From Dioscorea cayenensis subsp. rotundata (Eukaryota; Streptophyta; Magnoliopsida; Dioscoreales; Dioscoreaceae): a stretch of 64,000 nt of DNA. The stretch's first letter is position 1, and every line of letters begins with the position of its first letter. The translations under genes were made by a program, and so were the position numbers. The stretch is from positions 1 through 64,000 of the forward strand of contig NW_024088534.1 of NCBI RefSeq assembly GCF_009730915.1, written 5' to 3'. The notes beneath the pieces were generated by a model. That model worked only from the letters and a program-made list of their open reading frames with translations. It had not been told where the DNA came from and made no database searches. Shown piece after piece: positions 34,316-45,118 of this stretch.

Positions 34316-34773
34316 GAAAGAAAATCAATCAATTTCATTCAAACTGCAGGAAAATAACAACGCACGGCCGTGCAGAAATTCCACACGCCCGTGCGCTTTC
34401 ACGAGGCATGGAAAACGCACGGCCCTTTGTAGCCATTCTTCCAGCTACATCCCTATCTCACTTCCAGATCTTTTCAAAAACAAATCATAACCATTTCAGT
34501 AAGAAATTGATGCGAATTATCCAAAGGAAATTAGTGACGAGAGGAAACAAAGGCATACCGACGAGTTGAAACTAAACACCTCTACAATCTGCAAAATGCA
34601 CAATCAATCGATTCAAAGATAACAATAGAAGGACAAGCGAATGTCGGAAAATGTTCTATGAGCGGCTTAGGGTTAGCTGAGGAACAAGGTGTGATCAATG
34701 TATTGAGAGACTAGATAGTCTTTTAATTCCTGGAGATCCACACGGGTGTGTGGGAATCACCCACGTTTGTGCA
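34316..34773 (-). mobile_element. Residual spacer of element H
   Basis: Non-coding. It holds one palindrome cluster (CGCACGGCCGTGCAGAAATT, 34362-34425) and a last one at 34738-34765, equivalent to the first units of the E and M arrays. The rest of the array is deleted. Confidence 0.55.
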
Positions 34774-35310
34774 TGACAGGATCCTCTTACGTATATCCCG
34801 CAAGTGCACGGGTTTGTCAAAATAATAATCTCGGGTGAGCGGGTATCGAATCCACAGGGAGTAGGGAGTAAAGAAACTTAATTCGATTCTTAGCTATGTG
34901 GAATATCAACAATGATAAGTGTGACAATGATTCAATTCTCAACAATTAAAAGCAACAAGTAAGAGAGCAAAAGTAAGGAGGAGGTAAGGCAATCGATAAA
35001 GATGGGGTACTCGGATGATGCTTCACCTAGAATAATCGCTTCAAGTGCAAGAACTCTCTATTATGCTTCCTAATCAATGCAATGGTGAGTCATGGAAATC
35101 CTTACATACATAGTCCCAAATCTAAGGTCAACTATGCCTAACTCTATTCATGTCCCAGAGGAGAGATTAAATAACCTCTCAACCTCGCACTCGAATAAAG
35201 TTGCAATGAGCTCTAGGGATTCCAGGTGATAAATCTCTTCCTAATTATAGACCTAACCCTTTGGTCCAGTCGGAAGGTCCCTAACCACGATTAAGCCCTA
35301 GATACTAAGA
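34774..35310 (-). mobile_element. LTR fragment (A1) inside element H
   Basis: Starts TGACAGGATCCTCTTACG and follows the A1 LTR through its sense-3' third until GATACTAAGA, then changes directly to gag. Its sense 3' terminus is kept and the rest is lost together with H's protease, post-pol motif and pre-protease linker. It is probably a nested LTR with a flanking deletion. Confidence 0.75.
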
Positions 35311-35418
35311 GGTGGTGTGGTTGTGAAGTGTAGACTCGACTGATTCAAACCTTGTATTTGCTGATTGTATAAATCTAGTCAAGTGCTTCTCTAGGTCACT
35401 CATTCGGGTTTCCACACC

Positions 35419-36342
35419 TTAGACTCTGTTTTCCACCTGAGGGGCTTGTTGTTGTTGGAAACCCGGTGGCCCCATGGCCTTTTGTGGACCCTGATTACTC
35501 CATGAGAAATTGGGATGATTCTTCCAACCTGGATTGTAGGTATTGCTATATGGGTTTCCTTGAGGTGTCATGCCATTACCTACAAAATCAACGTTCTCAA
35601 CCGAAGAACCATCACCAATAGAGATCGGGCAATCGGAGGGAGCATGTTCTCCACCACACCTGGTGCAATTAGTCACGGCTACCACTCTGTTTGAAGTTAG
35701 AAGATCGAACTTCTTTCTCAGATTCTCCACTTGAGCCGCCAATGAAGTTACCGCATCTATTTCATGGAGACCGGCAACCTTTTTCTTCTCCGTATCATTC
35801 CATTGGTAGCTGTTTAACCTCATTTCCTCAATTAATTGACGGGCCTCATCGGGGGTCTTGCTACCTAAGGTACCTCCTGCTGGAGCATCCAAGAGTTGCC
35901 TTGTACTCGGGTTCAAACCATTGTAAAAGGTTTGAACAATCATCCACTCCGGGAATCCGTGTTGCGGGCACTTCCTCAGGAGCTCCTTGAACCTTTCCCA
36001 TGTCTCGAATAGAGACTCCAATTCCAACTGAACAAAGGATGAGATCTCGTTCCTAAGCTTTGCTGATTTTTTGGGAGAAAAATAACGGGCTAGGAAAGCT
36101 TCTACCATCTCCTCCCACGTGGTAATTGACGCTCTAGGTAACGAGTGTAGCCACTGCTTCGTTCTTCCTTTTAGAGAAAATGGGAAGGCTCTCAACTTGA
36201 TGGCATCATCCGTCACTCCGTTTATCTTCAGCATATCACACACCTCAAGAAAACTCTCTATATGACTGTTTGGATCCTCATCGCCAAAGCAGTTTGAAGC
36301 TGATCTTGATTCTTGTAACATGTGGATTAATGCCGGCTTCAA
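35419..36342 (-). CDS. gag polyprotein fragment of element H (longest open frame, 307 aa)
   Basis: A structural protein of an Athila-like retrotransposon. Residues about 27-140 form the retrotransposon gag core (LRAFPFSLKGRTKQWLHSLP, ITTWEEMVEAFLARYF, ETWERFKELLRKCPQHGFP). FYNGLNPSTRQLLDA and RLNSYQWNDTEKKKV follow, with the zinc knuckle CTRCGGEHAPSDC (CX2CX3HX4C) at about residue 235 and NPYSNTYNPGWKNHPNFSW before the end QVENRV. The natural start is upstream, at the ATG at 36453, but TAG at codon 8 and a second stop near codon 35 separate it. Downstream coding continues brokenly to 35311, where the LTR fragment begins. Confidence 0.85.
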   Translation of the reverse strand: MKPALIHMLQESRSASNCFGDEDPNSHIESFLEVCDMLKINGVTDDAIKLRAFPFSLKGRTKQWLHSLPRASITTWEEMVEAFLARYFSPKKSAKLRNEISSFVQLELESLFETWERFKELLRKCPQHGFPEWMIVQTFYNGLNPSTRQLLDAPAGGTLGSKTPDEARQLIEEMRLNSYQWNDTEKKKVAGLHEIDAVTSLAAQVENLRKKFDLLTSNRVVAVTNCTRCGGEHAPSDCPISIGDGSSVENVDFVGNGMTPQGNPYSNTYNPGWKNHPNFSWSNQGPQKAMGPPGFQQQQAPQVENRV

Positions 36343-36711
36343 CTCAAAGTTCTAAGCTGTAATCGGGGGACGCACAATACTTGATTGTGTCCCCAACACT
36401 GAAGGTCTGGCATAATCGGATAATGTTCGCTATTGCTCATTATGTTCTGCCATGTTTTCAGATTCTTCTGCTTCCAAATCAGCTAGATTAGACTGTTCTT
36501 GCATAGGCTCTTTCCCTTTCCTTCTAAGTGTATATTCAAGCTCGGGATCCCCTTCAATCAATATTGAGGGATTCCCTTGGGTCATAACCTGGAGCTGCAC
36601 CCAAAAAGAAAGAAAAAGAAATCAGAACAATGATAGAATAAGAAGATTTGAAATAGAATGTATGGTGAAATAGCTAAGAAAACAAAGTGCAAAGTACCTC
36701 TAAACGCCTAC

Positions 36712-36729
36712 TCCCCAGCAACGGCGCCA
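36712..36729 (-). other. Primer-binding site of element H
   Basis: The plus strand reads TCCCCAGCAACGGCGCCA, one mismatch from the plant tRNA-Asp 3' end. It lies six bases from the LTR. Confidence 0.85.
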
Positions 36730-36735
36730 AAAACT

Positions 36736-38236
36736 TAACAAGGTCCCCTTGTGTATATCCCGCAAGTGCACGAGTTTGTCGAAGTAATAATCCCGGATGA
36801 GCGGGTATCGAATCCACAGGGAGTAGGGGATAAAAACACTTAATTCGATTTTTAGCTAAGTGGAAGATCAATAGTGATAAGTGTGACAATGATTCAATTC
36901 TCGACAATAAGAACAACAAGTAAGAGAGGAAAAGTAAAGTAGGAGGTAAGGCAATCGATAAAGATGGGGTATCCAGATAATGGTCCACCTAGGATAATCA
37001 TTTCAAGTGCAAGAAGCCTCTATTATGCTTTCTAATCAATGCAATAGTGAGTCATGGAAATCGTTATAAACATAGTCCCAAATCTAAGGTCAACTATGCC
37101 TAACTCTATACATGTCGCGGAGGAGAGATTAGATGACCTCTCAACCTCGCACTCGTATAGAGTTGCAATGAGCTATAGGGATTCCATGTGATAAATCTCC
37201 TCCTAATTATAGACCGAACCCTTTGGTCCAGGCGGAAGGTTCCTAACCACAATTAAACCCTAGATACTAAGATCACCTCAACGCTTCACTTTGTTGCACG
37301 GGCAACTAAGCCCCAGCCGAAGTTCATCCCTTAGACCATTCACTCTATTATTGCCGCAAAGAACATAAGGAACGGAGATAGAATCTATCACGTCGGAGGG
37401 GAAAGGGGATGCTCCTGTACCTCTCGACTCATCCTCTCAACCCTCTCCACCCTAGCTTTGTCTAACGCTCGTGGTGTGTCACTCACTCACAAGGTTACCA
37501 ACAAGAACTCTCAACCCTAGTGTCACTCTAGGGGAAACGTTCATACAATCAAGCATTCAAGGTTGGAACTCATAATAAACATCAATTAATTGAAAGCATA
37601 ATAAAAAGATTCAATGAAATAAATTCATCCTAGGGTTCACAAATACCCAAGTACCCACTAGGGGTTTAGCTCTCCATGGAGCTAAGTACAATCAAAGAAA
37701 TAGAATGTAAAAGCAATGAATCCATAGAAAAACCCCCTCGATGGTCGTGTTGGTGGTCTTGTGGAGAGTCCTCTACTCGTCGCAAGGGATCCTTTGTCGG
37801 GCCTAGGATACACCTCGTCGGATTAATGCCGGCGAAAGCTCTCCCAATAACCTTCTTCCAAACGACACGTGATGTCGGAGCCGTAGAACCTCTCCAAAAC
37901 CCTAGCCAATACCCCTCCAAACCCTAGCCGAAGCCGTCTCTCAAGTTGGGCAAAAGATGGAGATAAGAATACTTAAATCGGGGCTGATTCGGCTTTAAAT
38001 AGGGCTGGAATCGGGCAACTACATGGGTGTGGATGCTTCACGCTCCCTTGCGGAATTTCCACATGGGCGTGGATAATTTCCACACGCCCGTGTGGATTCT
38101 CTGAACTCCTGTTTTCTCGGCTGGCTGTGAACAGTACTGAACGCTTCGCATTCATATCGCACATAAAAACCCGAGAAAAGTAATGCTCAACATAAGGACT
38201 GAACGCTTCGCATTCATATCGCACAAGCACTTATCA
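36736..38236 (-). mobile_element. 5' LTR of element H (internally deleted)
   Basis: Starts TAACAAGGTCCCCTTGTGTA next to the PBS and ends GCACTTATCA. At 1,501 bp it lacks roughly 300 bp between the CTGTAGC region and the terminus. A 27 bp stretch (CTGAACGCTTCGCATTCATA...) occurs at 38137-38163 and again at 38199-38225, flanking the deletion. GC palindromes lie at 38035-38095. Confidence 0.85.
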
Positions 38237-39201
38237 GTTTACAAATACCTAAGTACACACTAGGGGGGTTAGCTCTCCATGGAGGTAATTATAGTCAACC
38301 AAATAAAATGTAAAAGTAAAAAATCCATACAAAACACACTTGATAGTCATGACGATGGTCTTGTGGAGAGTCCTCTACTCATCCAAGGGTCCCTTTTTTC
38401 CTCCAATGATACACCTCGCCGGATCGGTGCCGACGAAAGCTCTCCCACTAACCTTCTTCCAAATGGAGCGCGATGTTGGAGCCGTAGAACCTTTCCAAAT
38501 CCCTAGCCAATACCTCTGAAAACCCTAGCCGAAGCACTTTCTCAAGTTGGGGAAAAGACGGAGAAAAACTACTGAAATCGTGGCTAAAATCGGCCTGAAA
38601 TAGGGCTGGAATCCGGAATCCACACGCCCATGTGGGTGCCCTGTGGATTTTTCACACGGGCGTGTGGAATTTCCACACGCCTGTGTGAATTCTCTGTTTT
38701 ACTCCTTCTTCGGCCGGTTGTAAACAGTACCTGGTACAATATTTGCTACATTATCTTGCTATAGTAACGGCCCGAAAAACTCCCTAATCCATGTTTTCAT
38801 CGAGGTAACATAAACAGGCACACGTTTACGCTGCAGATCACTTTGATTCTTCAATAAATGGACACATTGGTAAAGATCTTGCTATACATGCATAAGCCGA
38901 AATGCTTGAATGTGACTGCCGTTATGTCCCTCCAAATTGTTGTGCTAACTTGAATACTAGGAGGTTGGCACACATTCCCACATTTCGAACCCGACTTATG
39001 TTTTCGTATTTGAACCTTCTCAAGATTTCCTCCAAATGGTGCATTTATGATCCAGATTGCCTTCTTTCTCTAATATTTGGCCTCACAACCCTATCTGCAT
39101 GAAAGTAACATAAATACACACATATAAGCATTAAAACCTGATAAAGTAATTCTCATTATAAGGAAAAACACTTCGCATTCTTATCGCACAAGCACTTATC
39201 A
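38237..39201 (-). mobile_element. Remnant of 5' LTR of element G
   Basis: Begins inside the LTR (ACAAATACCTAAGTACACAC) and runs to CACTTATCA at 39201. It matches the right half of 27289-29157, including the CCGGATCGGTGCCGACGAAAGC block and GC palindromes at 38622-38690. It is followed by the G TSD ATCTC. Confidence 0.82.
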
Positions 39202-39206
39202 ATCTC

Positions 39207-39608
39207 ATTCCTAAGATTTACAGATTTTCCGAGAGGAAAATAACGAGCAATGAAAGCTTCTACCATCTTCTCCCATGTAGTGATTGATGCTCTAGGTAAT
39301 AAGTGTAGCCACTGCTTCGCTCTCTCTTTTAAGGAAAATAGAAAGGCTCTCAACTTGATGGCATTATCCGTAATACTATTGATCTTGAGAATATCACACC
39401 CTTCCAAAAAATTATCTATGTGACTATTTGGATCCTCATCGGCCAAACCATTGAACTGTGCGGACTTCTGTAACATGTGGATGAATGCCGGCTTTAGCTC
39501 AAAAGTATGACCTGTGATTGGGGGCCGCACAATGCTAGATTGTGTCCCCAATAGTAACGGTCTAGCATAATCAGAGAATGTTCTCTATTGTTCATTCTGT
39601 TCCGCCAT
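39207..39608 (-). pseudogene. gag of element E, N-terminal portion
   Basis: The ATG at 39608 begins MAEQNEQ and is followed by TAG at codon 8 (39587-39585). The open stretch from 39551 reads QSSIVRPPITGHTFELKPAF, LRAFLFSLKERAKQWLHLLP and ITTWEKMVEAFIARYFPLGK, continuing into 27288 once G is removed at its TSD. Confidence 0.82.
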
Positions 39609-39857
39609 GTTGTCAAATCCTTCAACTTCCACTTCAGTAAGATTCAACGGTTCTTATACAGGTTCTTTACACTTTCTTCTGAGTGTACGTTCAAGTTTAG
39701 GATCATCTTCAAGTAATATTAAAGGCTTCCCTTGGGTCAACCTGGAGTTGCACCAATATAAAGAAAACAAAATCAGAACGATGATAGAATAAAAAGATAT
39801 GAAATAGAATGAATGAATAGCTAGATAGCAAAGTGCAAAGTATCTCTAAATGCCTAC

Positions 39858-39875
39858 TCCCCGGTAACGGTGCCA
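39858..39875 (-). other. Primer-binding site of element E
   Basis: The plus strand reads TCCCCGGTAACGGTGCCA, two C-to-T differences from the tRNA-Asp 3' end. Confidence 0.85.
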
Positions 39876-39881
39876 AAAACT

Positions 39882-42195
39882 TGACAACGCCCTTTGCGTG
39901 TGACTCGCAAGTGCACGGGTTTGTCAAGTAACAAATCTGAGGTGAGTAGGGTATCATATCCACAGGGAGTAGGGAGTAAAAATACTTAAATTGCTACTTA
40001 ACCACATGAAAGTTAACAATGATAGTGTCGATAAAATGTAATGTGAACAAAGATAAAAGAAGCAAGAATGAGAGGCACAAGTAAGTGAGAGGTAAGGCAA
40101 TCGATAGAAATAAGGTACTCGGATAATGCTCCCCCTAGGATTAATGTTTCAAGTGTAAGACCAAGTATTATACTTCCTAATCAATGCTCAATGAGTCATG
40201 GAAATCCTTAAGCACACGGTCAAAAATCTAAGGTTAATCGTGACTAACTCTATACTATGACCCGGCGGAGAAATCGCTCAATCTCAACACCTCACATTGT
40301 GTAAAGTCGCATGGAGTTCTAGGGAATCCAAGTGATAAACAATCTTCCTTTGTATAGACCTGATAAGTGTCTAAATGTATGTATTTTAGTATATGTATTC
40401 TATACGGTTAGCATGTATTTTTATAACGATTGATGCCCGTTATGTGCTTAATCGTGTATTATTTGTTTCCCAGGGCACAGAAACGCCATGGAGGACACGA
40501 AGATACAATTTGGGTGAAAAAGAGAAGAAAACCAGGTCGCGGTACTGTAGCGGATACTGTAGCTGAACTACTGTAACAGGGTGTTGTAGAATCGGCATAG
40601 GAGAAAAATCACTGTAGCTATCACTGTAGCACCTGGAGTGTTTTTGAATAATGAATTGATCCAAGGCATACGGCCTCAATGCTACCCTGGATTGACCCCG
40701 GGATGAATACTGTAGCCAAAGAAGAGAGTAGTTTGCTTGAATGCATACTGGCTCAAAGAGGTGCTCATTGAGCCAATATGGATACTATTATGAATGTAAG
40801 AAAACACTTTTGCCTATCCTAAACGGCCTAAATGAGGTCCTCATTGATCCAGTATACCTCCTCAATGAGGACCCAATTAAGCCGGTATACCACCCGTATG
40901 GAGGCCATTTTGGGGGGTATAAATGCTCATTTGTTGGACAAATGAGGGAGACTTCTTCTTGGCCTCTTGGGCCGCTGCCAGCACACATTCTTGATGCCTT
41001 CCGGGCATCTTCCAGTGATGTTCCTTGTGGGAAACGAGGACACATCATCACCAAGAGGGAGAGGAGCATAGAAGAAAAAGTTGGAGTGAAGATCTAAACC
41101 ACCATTGCATCACCATTCAAAGATTCATCCATTCAAGGAGATCATGACCTAGAGGGGGTTTTCATTACTTCTTTTATGTTTTAGTCTTCCTTGTACATTG
41201 TATAAGTGGCCCTTATCATGAGGGATTAACTTATTGTTGTGTTTGGATTTGGATGAACCCTAGGGTTAATCTTTTGTATGAACTTGGGATGTTGTTCTTC
41301 ATTTAATTTGATGGTTGTTTAAGATTCAATCTTTCATGCTTTGATGCTTAGAATTACATGTATGGAGAAATCTATAATTCTATTATGAGTTATATGCGTA
41401 GAGGTGACCTACTCACGTGTACTAGATCTAGGAGAGATTGAAAGGGGATATTGTGCCTATACGCTAAGAGATAGGGTGTTGGTAGTCCTTCATTGCTAGC
41501 TGTAAGCAAAAGGATAGTAGGTTTCCTCCTATTATAGAACTCCTAATACTTAATACGATCATAGGTGTGTTGATCCAGAAGAGATTCTGATTGACATTCG
41601 TATGGGATCAGGGGTTAGTCGCCGAGAGATTGGTGCTAATCTACTCACGAGGTTACATTGTTTTCAACAGTAACTGCTATAGTACTTGTTACATTGTTTT
41701 CAACAGTAACCTACTAAAGTACTTGCTTTAGCGTTTTCCTGCAGTGCCTGCTACAACACTCAGCCAAAATACTCCCAATTCCACACTTTTCATCGAGGCA
41801 ACATAACCAGGTACATATTTACACTGTAGATCGCATGACTTCTTCAATCAGAAGCTTCATTGGCGGAGGTCTTATTATCAAAGCACTAGTCGGGATACAA
41901 AAATATAACTGCCTTTGTACCCCTCCAACTCATTGTAGTGACTTGAATTCATGGAGGTTGGCACACATTCACATATTTTGGAGTCCCACTTGTGTCTTCG
42001 CGTTTGTTTCGTCCAAGATTCCACCAAATAATGTGTTTACGATCTACTTTTTGCTTATTTTCTTAATAATTAGCATCACAACCCTACATGCGTAAAAGAA
42101 TACAAATACACATGTATTAGCTCTTAAACCTACTAAAAGTAATGCACAACATAAGGAAAGAGCACTTCGTATTCTTATCACACAAGAACTTATCA
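39882..42195 (-). mobile_element. 5' LTR of element E (interrupted)
   Basis: 39882-40360 and 41653-42195 are LTR pieces like 18061-21389. Between them lies a plus-strand B-family LTR fragment, and several hundred bases of the E LTR middle are missing. It ends TTATCA before the TSD copy CTCTC. A 36 bp tandem duplication (41653-41688, 41689-41724) sits at the inner junction. Confidence 0.8.
40361..41652 (+). mobile_element. B-family LTR fragment
   Basis: Starts TGATAAGTGTCTAAATGTATG, the sense start of the LTR at 10118-11652, and follows it to CTACTCACGAGGT, about 350 bp short of the end. CTGTAGC units are at 40545-40632 and 40706-40720. The 118-codon open frame at 40741-41097 overlaps the promoter/leader part and resembles no protein. 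Confidence 0.82.
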
Positions 42196-42200
42196 CTCTC

Positions 42201-42856
42201 CAAAGTTGGGGAAAAGATGGAGAATGGATGGAAAAGAGGCTTCTGAAGTCGGGCTGAATCAAGGCTTTATGTAGGGCTAGAATCGGGACTCCATACAGAC
42301 AGTTGGAATTTCCACACGCCCATGTAAATATGTCGAACTTGATTTTTCAGCGGCCTGTGAACAGTAATTGCTACAATACATTACTGCATTGATTTCCTGC
42401 AGTAACCTGCTACAATACTCGGCCAAAAACACTCCCGAATCCACACTTTTCATCAAGGCAACATAAATGGGCACACGTCTATGCCATAGATCACGTCACT
42501 TCTTCAATAAGGGATAACATTGACAAAGATTTTGCTATCATTGCACAAGTTAGAATACACAAAATGTGACTGCCTTTGTGCCCCTCCAAACCATGTAATT
42601 ACTTTAGGGCATGGAGATTGGCACACATTCACATATCTTAGAGCACAACTTCTGTCTTCATGTTTGTTCACTCTAAGATTCCATCAACAAATTGCAATCA
42701 CAATCTACTTTCGGTTTCTTCCTCTGTATTTGACTCCACAAAAGAACATGCACACAAGTAACACAAATACACATATATTAGTGCTAAAATCTCATAAAAG
42801 TAATACTCATCATAAGGAAAGAATACTTCATATTACTAATACATAAGCACTTATCA
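42201..42856 (-). mobile_element. 5' LTR of element D, right portion
   Basis: Continues the D LTR from the E target (CAAAGTTGGGGAAAAGATGG) to its end CACTTATCA. The right flank CAAAT (42857-42861) is D's TSD copy. Confidence 0.85.
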
Positions 42857-42861
42857 CAAAT

Positions 42862-43255
42862 CTTGTGGTTGCTAAAATCCTGGTGGTGCTGAAGGTCTAG
42901 GCTGCCCCTGATTGCTCCAAGAGAAGTTTGGGTCATTTTGCCACACCGGATTAAACATGTTGCTATAGGGATTGCCTTATCCTCTCATAGCATTCCCTAC
43001 AAAATCTATCTGCTTAATAGTTGCTACACCACCAATGGAAATAGGACAGTCAGATGAGGTATGTCCACCTTCACACTCATCACAGTTCCTCACCACTACC
43101 ACTCTTGGAGAAGTTTAAGTATCTAACGTCTTACTCAATACCTCCACATGGGCTGCTAAAGATGTGACTACATTAATCTCATAAAGACCAGCTACCTTTT
43201 TTCTTGTTACGAGGATTCCATTGATAACTATTAATACCCCTTACTACAATGCCTA
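42862..43255 (-). pseudogene. gag of element I, knuckle region
   Basis: The minus strand contains the CX2CX3HX4C knuckle CDECEGGHTSSDC near 43060-43100, then an N-rich FSW-type segment and PPGF. It joins in frame to 14191 when D is removed. About 130 bp of gag is missing at the right, where the nested LTR begins. Confidence 0.7.
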
Positions 43256-45118
43256 CGACAATGCCCTTGCGTGTGACCCGCAATTACACTGTTTTGTCGA
43301 AGTAATAAATCCCAGTTGAATGGGCATCGTATCCACACGGAGTAGGGAATAAAAATACCAAGATTGTTATCTAACTAAGCGGAGATGGAATAATTATTTT
43401 GTTGATAAAATAAAATGAAAGAAAGAATAAAAGAAACAAGAAAGGGAGAAGCACAAATAGATGAGAGGTAACGCAATCTGTAGAAGTGGGGTACTCAGAT
43501 ATTTTTCCACCTAGGACAATTGCTTCAAGTGTAAAATCAACTATTATATATCCTAATTGACCCTTAATGAGTCTTACAAATCCTTAAACACATGTTCCCA
43601 AACCTAAGGTCAACCGCGACTAACTGTACACTATGTCCCGGTGGAAAAATCGATCAATCTCAACACCTCACGCTGTGTAGAGTTGCAAGACATTCTAGGG
43701 ATTCCAAGTGATAACCCTATTCCAATGTATAGATCTAACCCTTTGGTCCTGGCGAAAGATCCCTAGTCACAATTAAGCCCTAGGTGCTAAGTACTTCAAT
43801 ACTTCACTTCGTTGCTTATGCAAGTAAGGCCCAGCGGAGGTCATCCCTTAGCCCATTCACTCTACTATGACCACAAAGAACTCTTGGAATGTGGAGGTAG
43901 GATAAATAACATCGAAGGGGAAAGGGGACTCTCCGCTACCTCTCGACTCACCCTCTCGATTCTCTCCAATCTTTCAATGTCTAACCCTCAAGATGTGTCA
44001 TTCACTCACAAAGGTTACCAATGTAGACTTTCAACCCTAGTGTCACTCTAAGGGAGAAATCATGTAACAAGTATTCAAGATTAAAACTTAATTAAAGACA
44101 TCAATTAACGAAAACATAATATAAGATTAATGAAACAAATACATCCTAGTGTTCACAAATCCAAGTACCCATTAAGGGTTTAACTCTCCATGGAGCTAGT
44201 TACAATCAACAATGAAATCGAATGTAAAAACAATTAATCCATAGAAAAACCCACTCGGTATTCATGTCGATGGTCTTGTGGAGTGGCCTTGTCTTCTCCA
44301 AAGGTTCCCTTGTCCAGCTTAGGGCACACCTCACCGAATCGATGCCGACGAAAGCTCCCCCAATAACCTTCTTCCAAGAGGAGTGCGGTGACGAATCCTT
44401 AGAACCACTCTAAAGACTTGCCAGAAGCCTTTTAAAACCCTAGCCGACGGCCTCCCAAAAGATAGAGAAAATATGGAGAGAAGGGTGAAAGGGTCTCCAA
44501 AAATCAGGCTGAATCACAGCTTAAATAGGGCTAGAATAGGGCATCCACATGCCCCTGTGGATTCTCCACACGGGCGTGGTGAATTTCCACACACCTGTGT
44601 GGATTCTCTGGAAACCTGATTTTCAGCCAATTGTGAACAGTGATTTGCTACAGTACTTTGCTGCATTAAACTACTACATTGCTCCACCAAAACACTCCCA
44701 ATTCCATACTTTTCATCGACGTAACATAAAAGGGCACACGTTTATGCCGTAGATCGCAACTTTTCCTCAATCAAAGGCTTCATTGGTGAAGATCTTTCTA
44801 TCAATGCACAAGTCAGAAAACCCAAATGCGATTACCTTCGTGCCCCTCCAACTCATTGTAATGACTTGAATACATGGAGGTTGGCACACATTCACGTATC
44901 TTAGAGCCCCACTTGTATCTTCGCGTTTGTTCCTTCCAAGATTCCACCAAATAGTACATTCACAATCTACTTTTAGCTTCTTTTCTTAATACTTAGCTTC
45001 ACAACCCTACATGCACAAAAGAACACAAATACAAATGTATTAGCGCTTAAACCTGATAAAAGTAATGGTCATCGTATGGAAAGAATACCTCACATTCTTA
45101 ACACACAAACACTTAAGA
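43256..45118 (-). mobile_element. Solo LTR inside element I gag, no clear TSD
   Basis: About 1,863 bp, from (C)GACAATGCCCTTGCGTGTG to a decayed terminus CACTTAAGA. It has GC palindromes at 44550-44605, a CTTAAATAG TATA-like box near 44520 and a CCATGG block near 44190. The gag on either side lacks about 130 bp, so a deletion accompanied or followed insertion. Confidence 0.8.

Larger units (their letters stand above)
30740..38236 (-). mobile_element. Element H: best-preserved two-LTR Athila-like element
   Basis: 3' LTR 30740-32547, PPT, hairpin array, inner PPT, ORF1 fragment, spacer, LTR fragment, gag, PBS and 5' LTR 36736-38236. The two LTRs look closely similar at their PBS-side ends. The flanks GTCCC (30735-30739) and GTTTA (38237-38241) do not match, so recombination or deletion has altered one side. 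Protease and the post-pol motif are lost at the LTR fragment. No feature is seen in 33066-33387, 33429-33823 or 36454-36711 (leader). Confidence 0.82.
27289..39201 (-). mobile_element. Element G: Athila-like element, partly deleted, holding element H
   Basis: 3' LTR 27289-29157, PPT, hairpin array, inner PPT, ORF1 start of deletion at 30739, then element H, then a 965 bp piece of the 5' LTR (38237-39201). The perfect TSD ATCTC (27284-27288 and 39202-39206) lies in E's gag. G's gag, PBS and most of its 5' LTR are lost. The intervals 29683-30001 and 30043-30414 are 3' non-coding sequence with no further feature. Confidence 0.8.
18061..42195 (-). mobile_element. Element E: Athila-like non-autonomous element with a perfect TSD
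   Basis: 3' LTR 18061-21389, PPT, hairpin array, inner PPT with hairpin, ORF1, tandem palindrome spacer, post-pol motif, protease, gag (split by G), PBS and 5' LTR 39882-42195. The TSD is CTCTC (18056-18060 and 42196-42200), inside D's LTR. RT, RNase H and integrase are missing. Nested inside are solo LTR F, element G with H, and a B-family LTR fragment. The intervals 22283-22685, 25021-25283 and 39609-39857 show no further feature. Confidence 0.85.
14192..42856 (-). mobile_element. Element D: one-ended Athila-like insertion containing element E
   Basis: Right to left: 5' LTR (16859-18060 plus 42201-42856, split by E), PBS, gag, protease, and an end at the post-pol motif near 14195. There is no spacer, ORF1, polypurine tract or 3' LTR. 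CAAAT nevertheless flanks both ends (14187-14191 and 42857-42861), and removing D brings element I's gag into register. The left end therefore either was truncated at integration or was deleted up to the TSD. The 5' leader at 16579-16834 shows no feature apart from the PBS. Confidence 0.7.

Noticed and set aside
36712..36729. tRNA-Asp-like sequences considered as tRNA genes
   Set aside because: Only the 18 nt 3' end is present, always next to an LTR end; they are primer-binding sites. No cloverleaf was found.
40741..41097. A 118-codon plus-strand frame
   Set aside because: It lies wholly within a B-family LTR, and its counterpart in the LTR at 10118-11652 is not conserved as a frame.
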